NCBI GenBank assembly: GCA_033032865.1
Contig: JAWHQI010000263.1
Location: 2,232,001-2,296,000, forward strand
DNA: 64,000 nucleotides
Source of the DNA: Dactylorhiza incarnata
Lineage: Eukaryota; Streptophyta; Magnoliopsida; Asparagales; Orchidaceae
Direction of reading: 5' to 3'
Below, piece by piece: positions 41,172-51,865 of this stretch. How positions within the stretch are numbered: the stretch's first letter is position 1; each line of letters opens with the position of its first letter. The notes under the pieces were generated by a model. It ran no database searches. It was given only the letters and a program-made list of their open reading frames with translations, and had not been told where the DNA came from. The translations under genes were made by a program, and so were the position numbers.

Positions 41172-44057
41172 TACCCAGGCTGGGTCTCCAACGTTGTAAT
41201 GGTTAAGAAGGTTGTAGGCAGCTGGAGAATGTGTGTAGACTTTTCTTTATTGAATAAAAGTTGCCCCAAGGATTGCTATCCCTTGCCTCGAATCGACGCG
41301 CTGGTTGATTCAGCCGTCGGTTTCCCTGTAATGAGTTTTCTTGATGCATTTTCGGGATACCACCAGATCCGGATGTATCCACCCGATTGCCGCGATGTTT
41401 CCTTCATCACCGGGGACGGATGCTATAGCTATAAAATGATGCCCTTTGGGCTAAAAAATGCAGGGGCCACCTACCAGCGGATGATGGACCTCGTCTTCAA
41501 GGACCAGAAGGGAAGGAACCTGGAGGTGTACGTGGACGACCTCTTGATCAAGAGCAAGAGCGTCCCGGAGCATATAGCTGATCTGGTGGAAACCTTTGCG
41601 ACGCTGAGGAAGTTCAAGATGAGGCTCAACCCGGCGAAGTGCGTATTCGGAGCTGGAAGGGGAAAGTTTCTGGGACATCTCATCACTCCGGGAGGGGTGG
41701 ATCCACACCCTGACAAGGTTAAGGCAATCCTAGAGATGCCCTCGCCAAAGACCATGAAGGAAGTTCAAAGGCTGACAGGGAGGTTGGCAGGTCTCAGCCG
41801 CTTTCTGTCCAAGGCCGGGGAAAAGTGCTCTCCGTTCTTCAAGACGCTTCGCAAAACTGAGAATTTCGCATGGTCCGATGAATGCGAAAAGGCGATCGGA
41901 AGGCTGAAGGAGCAGTTGACTCAGACACCTCTCCTTCAGAGCCCGAAAGAAGGTGAAGACTTACTCCTTTATTTGGGAGTAGGGGTGGAAGCAGTAAGTT
42001 CTGTGTTGGTTCGAGAGGAAGGAAAGAAGCAGCTCCCCATCTACTATGTCAGCCAGGTGCTCAGGAAGGCGGAGTTGAAATATCCCATCTTGGAGAAGCT
42101 CGCCTTCGCCTTGGTGATATCGGCACGAAAGCTGCGGCCTTATTTTCAAGCTCACTCCATCTGGGTCATAACTGATCATCCCCTCCGAAATATCCTGGAA
42201 GGGGTGGAGCATTCGGGAAGGCTGGCGAAATGGTCGGTAGAACTCAGTGAGTTCGACGTTTCCTTCTCGCCCCGGGTGGCGATCAAAGCGCAAGCAGTAG
42301 CAGATTTCTTGGCCGACTTCTCGGCGGAAGAAGAACCGGGAGAGGAGGCTTCTACTCCCATCCCTTGGAAGATGTTCGTGGACGGAGCCTCAGGCAGGGG
42401 CTCTGTGGGGGTAGGCATCGTTCTTGTCAGCCCACAGGGAACTAGGATCGAGCAAGCGGTCGAGATCCTCTTCCCCGTAACGAACAACCAAGCCGAGTAC
42501 GAAGCCATCATAGCAGGCTTGCGCCTCGCAAAGGAGCTGGGCATCCAATACGTCATGGCTTTCACTGATTCAATGGTGGTCGCGTCTCAGATTCGGGGGG
42601 AGTTCGAGGTACGCGACACCACTCTGCAAAGGTATCTCTTAAAGGTGAAAGGATTGATTGGAAGCTTTCAATCCTTCTTCGTCGAGCACGTACCAAGGGA
42701 AGAGAATTTGGCAGCAGATCGTCTAGCCAAGTACGGACCGAGAGCAGGAGGGACAATCACGGAGTTGTTTCGACCATCCATTGAAGAAGGAGAGATGATG
42801 GAGATCGATCATCGTCCCTCGTGGATGGATCCGTTCATTTCCTTCCTAAGTTCTGGACAACTTCCGGCGGAAGAAGGAGATCAAAGGAGGTTCCGGTACA
42901 AGGCGGCCTACTACTTGTTGCAAGATGGAGAGCTGTATCGCAAGACCATCTCGGGCCCTCTGGCTAGATGTGTCTCGGAAGAAAAAATACCTCGAGTGTT
43001 GGAGGAGATCCACTCGGGAGAGTGCGGAAGTCATTATAGGACTCGCACTTTGGAGCAAAGAATCCTGAGGCAAGGTTACTTCTGGCCTACTATCCGAAAG
43101 GATGCCGAGACCTTTGCAAGGAAGTGTCAGAAGTGCCAGATCTTCGCCCCTCTCCAGTTACAGCCGGCCCAGCATCTTCGTTCAATCACCACCCCATGGC
43201 CGTTCGCTATCTGGGGAATGGATTTGATAGGTCCCTTTCCTCTAGCTAGCAGCCAGAGGAGGTTCATCCTCGTCATGATCGACTACTTCTCTAAGTGGAT
43301 CGAGGCCAAAGCTTTGGCAAAAACCACCTCTCAAATCGTGAAGAACTTCATTTGGGGAGAAATCGCCTGCAGATTTGGGATTCCCCTCGCCATCGTCACC
43401 GACAACGGTCCGCAGTTCGCCAGTTTGGAGCTGGAGGATTTTTGCAGACAGCTCGGGACTGATCTCAGGTTCGCGTCAGTACATCATCCCAGGAGCAATG
43501 GACAAGTGGAGGCCGCCAACAAATTAATTATCAACTTACTGAAGAAGAAAGTCGAGAACCTAAGAGGTAATTGGGCGGAGCAGCTCCCCTCGGTGTTGTG
43601 GGCTCTGAGAACCACTCCTAGCTCAGCCACAGGGGAAACCCCGTTCAAACTCTCTCACGGGTCCGAAGCTCTCATCCCAGTAGAGTTCGAGGTCAGGAGT
43701 CCTAGGGTGATTGCGGCAGAAGACGGAGATGAAGAATGGAGATTAGAGAACGAGGAAGCCCAGAAGCTGTCCCTCGACTACATCGAAGAGCTTCGTGATC
43801 TAGCCTCGGCTAGGCAGGAGGAGATCAAGCGTCGCATGGCACAACACTTCGACAAGCACGTTCGACTCAAACACTTCCAAGTAGGTGACCTAGTCCTGAA
43901 AAAAGTAGATGCAGCCGGGAGATCGGCGGCCGTAGGAAAGCTCAACCCTAATTGGGAGGGGTCGTTCATCGTTCATGAAGCACTCGCAACAGGGGGTATC
44001 GCCTACAAAATCAGGAAGGGGAGCTCTTGGGGAACACATGGAGCGGCGATGATCTAA
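41172..44057 (+). pseudogene. RT, RNase H, archaeal-type RNase H and integrase of element F
   Basis: Same frame as the preceding entry, open from the nonsense codon to 44057. Counting from 38631, RT has VYVDDLLIKS at about residue 966. The first RNase H (about 1100-1225) lacks its first catalytic Asp (LYLGVGVEAVSSVLV), as is usual in Tat elements. The second, archaeal-type RNase H keeps D1251 (FVDGAS), the Glu of QAEYEA, TDS and AADRLAK. The integrase has an H-H-C-C finger from about 1461 and D1531, D1591 and E1627 with the normal 35-residue spacing. The end is frameshifted: the last dozen codons after YKIRK are abnormal, while a neighbouring frame carries the usual closing block with DDLKRFYP and a stop near 44070. 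One base gained or lost in the G-run near 44015-44025 explains this. Confidence 0.88.
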
Positions 44058-44074
44058 AGAGGTTTTACCCCTGA

Positions 44075-44625
44075 GTAAGGGTGTATACCCTTCTCTTATG
44101 TAAACTGATTGCTTAATAATAAAACCCCTGAAACAAGGGACGAAGAAGATTTTTCAGAATAACAGGCCGTAAAAGAAGAAAGCGGGTAAAGTCGATCTCC
44201 TAGTCGAACAGGGAAACGGGCCCCGACTTGATCCTCGTAAAACCCAGAACGGATGATGGGACGGTGCCTCGGTAGTGTGTTCTCCTAAAAACCAAGCCTC
44301 TGCATCGACGGTCGAGATCAGCTCCCCCCTTTGCACGTTGGTCGAGTTACCCTCCGACCGCATCTCTCATCCGACTGGGGAGATTATCAGGAAGAAGTCT
44401 GGGCGCCGACCTCCCAATTCGACGAAGAAATGATCGACTTAACCGATCAGGGGACCCTTGAATAAAGGTGTTACGTACCCCCGAGGGATGAGAACCCCTT
44501 ACGAAGTGTTTCGTTTCCAATTATTCTTCTCCGATCATGCAAGTTGATATGCTTAAGCGTGCTTAACTCCCCGTTCAATTGTTGAGCAGCAGGAAACAGG
44601 TTGTGGCGACATTCGGCATCCGAGC
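44075..44625 (+). other. Intergenic region of F after pol
   Basis: No gene recognised. It holds an AATAATAAAA stretch near 44116 that could serve as a polyadenylation signal, and GC-richer sequence with CGACTTGATC and CCGACC motifs. Confidence 0.4.
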
Positions 44626-45080
44626 AGGATGTAGACCTTGGGATGTTGTGTTCCCTTGGAAGGAGCTCCTCTGGAACCTCCCCAACAGTCATTCCCTACT
44701 GTGCCAACCCCTTCAACAGCAGGATGTAGACCTTGGGATGTTGTGTTCCCTTGGAAGGAGCTCCTCTGGAACCTCCCCAACAGTCATTCCCTACTGTGCC
44801 AACCCCTTCAACAGCAGGATGTAGACCTTGGGATGTTGTGTTCCCTTGGAAGGAGCTCCTCTGGAACCTCCCCGACAGTCATTCCCTACTGTGCCAACCC
44901 CTTCAACAGCAGGATGTAGACCTTGGGATGTTGTGTTCCCTTGGAAGGAGCTCCTCTGGAACCTCCCCGACAGTCATTCCCTACTGTGCCAACCTCTTCA
45001 ACAGTAGGATGTAGACCTTGGGATGTTGTGTTCTCCTGGAAGGTGCTCCTCTGGAACCTCCCCGACAGTCATTCCCTACT
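44626..45080. repeat. 95-bp tandem repeat in F, almost five units
   Basis: Units starting AGGATGTAGACCTTGGGATG lie at 44626, 44721, 44816, 44911 and 45006, an exact 95-bp period. The first four are nearly identical; the last diverges and is incomplete. They separate the sense pol from the antisense genes. Confidence 0.92.
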
Positions 45081-45493
45081 AAGTTGTCCTCCTCAATGGC
45101 ACCTGCTTCGCACTAGAATGAAGACTATCGAGGATATGAATCCCTTTGACCCCGACCGTCCTTCCCTATCTAACGCCATTTCTTAGAAGTCAGGGTGCGA
45201 GCATAATGCCAACTCGCCGGGACGCGAGTAGGTATGCAGGCGAGAAGCAAATCCGGCGACGAGTAGTTCAAAGGAGCGAGTAAGGCAGATGGTCGGCCGA
45301 TCCGATTTCTTACTAAGCCATCCTAACGAAAAAGGCGAGGAAATATGCGAGCCTATGAGCCTAGCGTGATCACATCAGCACAAGGAAAATTCACCAAGAA
45401 AATAAATATTGCTATCAGAATGATTGTGATCTACCAAAAATATATATACTCGCAGAGCCGCGAGAAGCACAAAAATGTCAAAAAATAAACAGT
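45081..45493 (-). other. Region downstream of antisense gene 1 of F
   Basis: About 410 bases between the 95-bp array and the stop of the antisense gene. It should contain that gene's 3' untranslated region. No gene recognised. Confidence 0.4.
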
Positions 45494-47403
45494 TTACTTC
45501 GACGGCGACGGCGGTGCATACTCGGCCGAATCCGATTCATCCTCTTCCTCGCGGTCGTCCTCGTCGCTGGCATTTAGGATGTCCGATAGAAGGCCCTCCG
45601 TCGTTAAGCTATCCGCCCCAGGTGCCAGCAGGCCGGCCACCGAAAGCTTCGCAAAAACTAAGTCCCCGGCGGCTAGGGCGATTTCTCGCCGAAGGGACGA
45701 AAGCTCCTGCGATGTCATGAACGAGCCAGGGGTTCGGCGAGAAGGTCCTGCTTCCGAGAAGGAGAGCGCCGCCATCCTCGATTCTAGCTCGGCGTTACGA
45801 ACCTGCGACGCCTCCAGCAAGGCTTGGCTCGCCCGCAGGTCGCATTCAAGCTTGGAGATCGTCTCCGCCGCTACCAACTGCTCTTCCTGAACATACGAGA
45901 AGGACAGGTTAAAAGATATAAAGGGAAGACAGTGAGTCTTAATCCAAGCTCGCGTAAGGTACCAAGATCACCTTGAAACTCCGGCTGGACTCGGCTTTGT
46001 CCTCGGCCACCTTGGCGCGCTTTAGGGCCTCGTTCTCTCGCTTCTCGGCCTCCAGCGTTAGCTTCCGATAAAGCGCAAGCTCCAACTCAGAGCCGAGAAG
46101 ATTCCACGCGGTCTGGTGGAATAGCTCAGAAGCTCGCAGCATTGCGCGCGACCCCTGGTCGGCAAGAAAGCGAGGAGTAACGTCTTGCAAAACCTTCGCA
46201 TCATCGCGACCGTAGAGGCCGAACAAGACGCTAAAAGCATCATCGTTCGGGACCTCATCCTCGCTCCACGAGGGTAGACGAGTGCTCAAGGTCACCTCGC
46301 TACGCTCCGGACTCCAAGCGATCATAGGCTCGCCGTCCAAGCCCCTGTTCAGCGAACCCTGCCCAAAGTTGGGATGGTTCTCAGGGGTGCTATCTTCCTC
46401 CTCGCGAGCCCGCTCCTCCGCCGCACGCCGGGCAACTTCCTTCCTCTTCCTTTTCTTAACCGCGGGAGGTTCGTCCTCGACCGGCCATCCAGCTGCGCGA
46501 AGGATCTCAGCCTCGGCGCCGACCCCGGGATGGATCTCCACGACCGGAGACCCCTGCTCGGCATCTTCCTCCTCGCCTTGTTGCATTTGCGTCGGGTCGA
46601 CCACAGGAGAACGAGGAGGTGGGGTCTGACCCCCCACAGGGAGGATCGTGGCGGGAAGATGCCGACAAGCTAAAGATAGTCGTTAGACCAAGAAACGAAA
46701 GTAAAATTATTAGCAACGGCTAAGGAAGGTTACCCTCGGCAGGCGGCACATAGGCGAGATGGTCCACGTCCTTTCGCCAGAATTCGATGTCAAGTCTCTT
46801 GTTCTTTAGGGCAAGGAAGAGCTCCTCGCGCCGACCCCGGAGCGATGGGGTGGCGAGCGCCCCGGAAGGTCTTTGTTGAGGGCGATTTGGTATGTGCGAG
46901 AAGTCACCCGTGACGAAGATGAACCTCTCGCTCCACCGGTGGACCTTGTTCGAAGTCCCGACCACCTTACAATGATGGCTGCCGAAGAAGATCACCCCCT
47001 CCTTGGTCGCTCCCATGTAGAAGATCTTGCGGAAGACGTCCAAGTCAAAAGCAATCTTCTCGCTCCGAAGGAAGCAGAGGTAGCCGATGATCATCGCTAC
47101 CCCATTCGTATTAATCTGGGCGGGGACCCAGCCGTAATACCGAAGAATCTGGCAGAACTCGGGCCAGAGAGGAAGGCGCAGGCCGACCTCGAAGTGCGAC
47201 AAGGAGAAGGCGAGCTTGCCCTCTGAAAAAGTATTAATCCGCTCATGGGTAGCGGGAAGGCCAACCTGGAAGCCTTGCGCGAGGTGTTGATGGACGAATC
47301 TTTCCAGATCGTCCGTGCGGGTGATGGGTTTCTTGAACTTATGGGCGACAAAGTTCTCGGCATAGGATAAGCGACGGGTCTCCGCTTCCAAAGAAGGAGT
47401 CAT
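45494..47403 (-). CDS. Antisense gene 1 of element F, three exons, about 586 residues
   Basis: Exons on the minus strand are 47403-46734, 46669-45972 and 45886-45494. Their lengths (670, 698, 393) add up to 1761, an exact multiple of three, ending at a stop. Both introns have GT/AG ends (64 and 85 bases) and both junctions keep the frame. The start ATG 47403 lies 86 bases below a minus-strand TATAAATA. Exon 1 has GLRLPLWPEFCQILRYYGWV, INTNGVAMIIGYLCFL and FFGSHHCKVV, the layout of the plant family called putative gypsy-type transposon/Transposase_28. Exon 2 has a basic KKRKRKEVARR stretch (possible nuclear signal) and a predicted coiled coil (ELELALYRKLTLEAEKREN). Exon 3 is helical with an acidic tail (DEDDREEEDESDS). 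Function is unknown. It is intact although the sense pol is not. Confidence 0.8.
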
Positions 47404-47488
47404 CGTAACAAGTAGGAAAAAGGAGACGAGAAGGAAAGACGATTGAAGAAATTCGAGAAAGCGCACCAATTTCGGACCCCTACCCCCC

Positions 47489-47496
47489 TATTTATA
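47489..47496 (-). promoter_or_regulatory. TATA box of antisense gene 1
   Basis: On the minus strand CTATAAATAGGGGGGTAGG. Transcription would start about 30 bases on, near 47460, leaving a leader of about 57 bases before ATG 47403. Confidence 0.65.
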
Positions 47497-47499
47497 GAA

Positions 47500-47765
47500 G
47501 TAGGCAGAAGGGAAAGGGGGGACCGCGACAATGATTCGTGCAAGGTACTTACCTACTCGCTAACGAAAAAAATCGTGCGTATATGCCTTACGCGGTAACA
47601 ACTTTCTCGCGGTTAGGCGACGATCGCAAGAAACGCGAGAAAGCCCTGCAGAAGACAGATCCAGATAAAAGCAAAGCGATAAGATTTGAAAGTCGCAACA
47701 CGCAGATAATCCGGGATTATTACAATACTCGCAGAATAATGTTCAAGCAAAATAACTCAACAAGC
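47500..47765. other. Spacer between the two antisense genes of F
   Basis: About 270 bases holding the 3' end of antisense gene 2 and the upstream promoter region of antisense gene 1. No other feature seen. Confidence 0.4.
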
Positions 47766-47768
47766 ATC

Positions 47769-49111
47769 TTAGTTGACAGGGGGATCGCCGCGCCTGTCCG
47801 AAGTCGCACCAAATCGCCCGTTGAACCCCAGCTGACGCGCAAAGGCCATCTGTTCATTCGCTCTCGCCAGGAACTCCTCGCCAAGCCGGATGTGCTCCTC
47901 CATACGATTCAACGTCCCAAGGGACCCCATACTCGCACGAAGGCTGCGCACTTCGGCCTTCAGCGCCTCATAGCGATGTTCTATGCCGACCATGCGACTG
48001 TCCAGCTCCGTGACGAGATAGTGCTTTCCCTCCGCCATCTGTAGCCGATGCTCGAATTCTTCGATATTCGAGACGCGCCCTTCAAGCGAGGTTATTCGAC
48101 GATGAACCTCGTAGGCCAGCAACCTATCTACCTTTATCTCCAGGTCGAGGTAGACGGAGGCCATCTTCGTCCTGTACTCGCGAGTAGGAAGTCCAAGCGC
48201 GTCGATAAAGACAGACTCCGACGACATGGCATGGGCTGGAAGATGGCGAGTTAGAGGAAGAATCACCCTAAAACAGTGCTCTACGATAATTTTACCTGCC
48301 CGCACAGGTGTCGTTCTCGGTTGATGACGAGGAGGCGAAGGAGCTCGCCGAGGAACGTCCCGGCGAGGAGGAGAGGCAATCCGACGAGGGGATGGAGTCC
48401 GCCGCGGACTGGGTCTTCGCCAAGGAGATCGGCGAGGAGACGGTGAGCGCCGAGAAGAGTGTCGGCCCCCTGGTCGCCCACCTCTTCCGTTGTGCGACGA
48501 CGGTCCACTGTCAGTGCGCCGAGGAAGCTGAGCCGTGGGGACAGCCGAGGAAGATCCCCCCTCCCCCCTTTCTCCAACAATAGTAACCGGAGAGTTCTTT
48601 AGCAATACGCGATTCCCGCCTATCACACGCTCAGGAATAGGGGACGGAGGCCGAAGCGGTTCTCGCTCGGGGACGACCCCTGCGGGAAGGACTGGTGGGG
48701 GCGGCAGGTGCTGAGAACCTACGCGCTCTATCATCGGGGATGTCTGCGTATTCGTCCTCACGGGAGATTCACCTGCAAAAGAACGTCAGCATCAACAAAG
48801 AGTCCCCACAGGAATTGCAATATCTCGGCAAAGCGCTTACCTTCTCGGAAAGGGTCCTAGTTGGCATTCTGGGGTTCGTCCTCGGCAGCAGTTAGAACCA
48901 TTTCATTAACCAACCTTTCCGCATTCAACGGCGCGACGGAAGGCTCAGGCGCGGAAGTCGCCGGATTCACCCGAAGAACCTCCTCGGCCAAGGGACTAAG
49001 GCGACGATCGGAAGCCCCCCTTTTCCTCTTGCGAGTTTCTGAGCTTTTCGTCTTCTTCATTAATTTCATCAACAACTCGGTCTTCGCGAGCATCTGCTCG
49101 GCGGACAGCAT
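47769..49111 (-). pseudogene. Antisense gene 2 of element F: SR-like and coiled-coil protein, one nonsense codon
   Basis: The proposed exons are 49111-48841, 48772-48296 and 48235-47769 (271, 477 and 467 bases, total 1215, a multiple of three). Introns are 68 bases (GTAAGC to TTTTGCAG) and 60 bases (GTAAAA to TTCCAG). The second is a multiple of three and stays open, so it may be retained. Exon 1 has a basic SETRKRKRGASDRR stretch. Exon 2 is Pro-rich, then carries about eight Arg-Ser-Pro units (SPRRSPWRRPSPRRTPSPRR) like the RS domains of splicing factors. Exon 3 is largely heptad-patterned and should form a coiled coil (EIKVDRLLAYEVHRRITSLE). A single in-frame TAG at 48859-48857 interrupts the end of exon 1; the frame and splice signals are otherwise sound. 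I do not recognise the family. Confidence 0.65.
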
Positions 49112-49159
49112 CTCGTCGGTTCTAAAAAAGTGGCGTGCCAAAGAAGGACCACCCCCCTC

Positions 49160-49167
49160 TATTTATA
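49160..49167 (-). promoter_or_regulatory. TATA box of antisense gene 2
   Basis: On the minus strand TCTATAAATAGAGGGGGG, with the ATG at 49111 some 50 bases on. The core and its C/G-rich flank resemble the TATA box of antisense gene 1 and the LTR box of F. Confidence 0.65.
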
Positions 49168-49270
49168 GACTTACAGGGGTCCTAGGCCTGCCGAGTAGGT
49201 GAGTTTCCTGCCAGAAGAGGCTCGTCGAATAAGGTTTGGATGATTCTTTCCGACCAACTATGTTGCTCGC

Positions 49271-49929
49271 AAAGAGCGGGGATTGTGTACAACCCTCATT
49301 CTCCGAGGGTGGGCCCCACTAAAGGCCACGTAGGCGGAGGTCAAGACAGGAGTCAACAATCCAGGAGACGAAAGAATATCAAGGGTTTTTGTTGTGCGAG
49401 AAGGTACTCGCTCGCCCCTTGCGAGAAGGAAAGTCCTGCTCGGCCAACCGAGGAAGCCGTGAGTTCGGGCCTACTCGCCTATAGGCGACTTAGTAAAACA
49501 ACTCGCCTATTAGGTCTGAGGTCCTTACCTGCTCGCTCACATATTGCCTTGTCTAAAAAACCTACTCTAGGGGATCAGGGATGGCCATCTGCTTCCACCC
49601 CCCCCCAGGATTTGTCTATAAATAGACCCCCAGGGATACTAGAAATGGCACTTGCAAAAATCATAGTTGCACCTCTCCCCCTTTCATAATCAAGATAGCA
49701 AGTGCCTACCTAGTACCGAGCTCGGCCATTCGTGGTTTTGGAGGAGAAGACTCTCTAGAGCTTCTGGGTACGTGGTGGGACCTCCCTGTCGCAGCACCTG
49801 GGGTTGTGTCTCTTTTCTCTTCTTTTCTTCCGTAGTGGCTAACCAAAACCTTTCCGCTGAACCGCTGGGCAAGTAGCCTCAGGCCGCATTGATCCGAATT
49901 TTGGGGCCAGGATTTTCTAGGCTTCAACA
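49271..49929 (+). repeat. Polypurine tract and 3' LTR of element F
   Basis: AAAGAGCGGGGATTG (49271-49285) and then the LTR TGTACAACCC to TTCAACA (49286-49929, 644 bp). It keeps TATAAATA at 49617-49624. CATTG follows. Confidence 0.9.
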
Positions 49930-49986
49930 CATTGAGTCGAATACTATTGGACACAATTCTGAAAACTCTTTGACTTAGAATAGTTC

Positions 49987-50357
49987 TGTTGACGACTCCC
50001 CATCATTCTAAAAATTCTAACAAACAGAATCAAAATAGGCTTTTCTATACATCATTAAGGCTTGTCTTAAAATCATTTTAATTCTAATCTGTTTTATCAA
50101 ATTAGAGGTTTTTCCCAATAGATGTCGCCGACGCCGGTGCTGTCGTGAGGCAAGAAAAATCGAGAGAGAGAGAATCGCGAGGGAGAGCGGTCGGTTTTGT
50201 CGAGCGAGAAAGGGAGATGTATCGAGGTTTAGTGTATGTTTTTATTTAAAACCCTACCATAAATCCGCTATCCGCACACCATAATCTCTATCCACACATC
50301 AAAATCTCTATCCGCACCCAACACAAATTTTATTTAAATTGAAGCATTATACCAACA
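49987..50357 (-). mobile_element. Copia LTR, minus strand (371 bp)
   Basis: Read on the minus strand: TGTTGGTATAATGC at 50357 down to GTCGTCAACA at 49987. A TTTTAAATAAA box lies near 50240. Directly upstream on that strand is the polypurine tract CTCCAAGTGGGAGAT, now split by a solo LTR. It is therefore a 3' LTR of an element whose body lies to the right. The short LTR would fit an Ale-type copia, which is a guess. Confidence 0.65.
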
Positions 50358-50358
50358 A

Positions 50359-51621
50359 TCTCCTGTTAGAAATTTTCCGTGAGGTGGACTAGGCTCGCCG
50401 AGACGTCCCGATGAAATCGTGCGCGAAAATTAGAGCCTATTCAGACTCTCACGAGCGTGCGTTAATTCAGTCGCGCGAATGATCGAAGCCTGTGATAGGT
50501 GGGCCAGATCGTCTCGTAACTTCATGCGCGGACTCGGTCTCGTCCTAGGCACAAATGAGATGTTATGAAATTAATTTAGGTTTAGGAGTTACACTTTGGG
50601 TTGAGATTTTAATTCAATTAAAATCTTGTTTTGTAACTCCATAATGAGGCTATTCTTATTAATAGCCAATACATGATTTCATTCATATCCTCCTCTCAGC
50701 CGTGAACTAGGGTGAAAATCCCGAGTATTCTCCTCACCCGGTTTTTCCGATCTGTAACCGCTGCTCCTCCTCCTTCCTCCTCCATTCGGTTCCCAGGAGG
50801 AGGAATCCCAGATCTCAGATCTTAGATCTGTCCTATTCATCTTCTTCGGCAAGGATCCGCGACATCTTCCTGCTTCATCGCCGCCCGATCCAGGCCAGAG
50901 CAAGGAAGGGTCGTTTCTCTTCTTCTCCATCGCCGGCAAAGCAGGCCCACAGTCGGTCGTTCCTCATCTTCTCCATCGCCGACAAAGCTGGCCCACAGTC
51001 GTCGGAGCAGTCGGCTCTAAGCAGGGGACTGGATCTGGTCAAGATTTCAAAGGAATCGGGTTATACAAGATCTGTAATAACAGATCAAAGCCGCGGAGGA
51101 GTTTTCCATTTTAGATCTGAATCCATATCTTCAAAAACACAGTGAACAGAGGGAGCGGCAACAGTCAAACCTTCACCCAGTTTCTTTATTATCTGATCTT
51201 GACGTGCATATACATCGCATCGATCTAATCACCAGTGTGATCCAAATATCAGATAACTTTGTATGCTAACGGGTTCTGCTAGCGCTGCGAAGTTCATAAG
51301 GAACAACATACCTCAGCTATTGCGAATGTCCTTCATCATGAAGCACGAGCAGGAATCCAAGAGCGGTATAATTTAATTCCGCACTTCATTTTATATACCG
51401 CTCTATTTCAGTTTTATAATATCTGTGTGCTTCTTAATTTGCGTTATTAATTAGAAAATATAGTCTGCATTTAAAATTTCAATTGAGACAAATAACATTT
51501 GGAAAAGAACGATTCTTGTGTATTGTGTTGTCGCTGCATTCAGCAAATTTATTATCCTTAATTTTCGATAATACAATTACGTAGTGACGCACATACGCCT
51601 TTAGTTTTTATCAACATCTCC
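50359..51621. mobile_element. Solo LTR (50364-51616) with TCTCC duplication
   Basis: 1253 bp from TGTTAGAAATTTTCC to TTTATCAACA, flanked by TCTCC at 50359-50363 and 51617-51621. No internal region or second LTR is present, so the element was reduced to one LTR by recombination. A GAGCGGTATA/TATACCGCTC inverted repeat lies at about 51361-51404. Strand is not certain. No gene is called in it. Confidence 0.8.
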
Positions 51622-51865
51622 CACTTGGAGACTGATCTAAGAAAAAATCACTAATGACATATTCCATGCCGCTCGATCACTTATGAGCTCGGGGGATGCG
51701 AGCGAGATAACACATCCCTGTCGATCACAAGCTAAACCCGTGCGCCCGAGAGCATCGAGCACGGACGAACCCGTGCAGAAATGCTCGTAACAAAAAAAGA
51801 AACTCCCATAATCTTTCATGCAATGCCGATAATGGCAAGGCCTCATTTATGGCTGCTTATATCAT
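51617..51865 (-). pseudogene. 3' untranslated end of the minus-strand copia element
   Basis: Polypurine tract complement TCTCCCACTTGGAG at 51617-51630, then sequence that on the minus strand includes TTGCATGAAAGATTATGGGAG, typical of copia 3' UTRs. No pol codons are recognisable, so the element is truncated near 51865. Confidence 0.55.

Larger units (their letters stand above)
37923..49929 (+). mobile_element. Element F: 12-kb Ty3/gypsy Tat-lineage retrotransposon with two antisense genes
   Basis: LTRs at 37923-38572 and 49286-49929, a tRNA-Phe primer site, a sense gag-pol (38631-44057) and, between pol and 3' LTR, a 95-bp tandem array and two spliced genes on the opposite strand. Tat lineage is shown by the second, archaeal-type RNase H behind the decayed first one. 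The LTRs differ at about fifteen positions by eye over some 645 bp, plus a C-run of 17 against 9 bases, so F is fairly young but older than D. Extra antisense frames in this position are known from Tat-lineage elements. Confidence 0.92.

Noticed and set aside
27146..50357. One single minus-strand LTR reaching from the polypurine tract at 51617 to the primer site at 27133, split by B and F
   Set aside because: The LTR starting at 50357 already closes with GTCAACA at 49987, giving a normal 371-bp LTR, so the two ends more likely belong to different elements.
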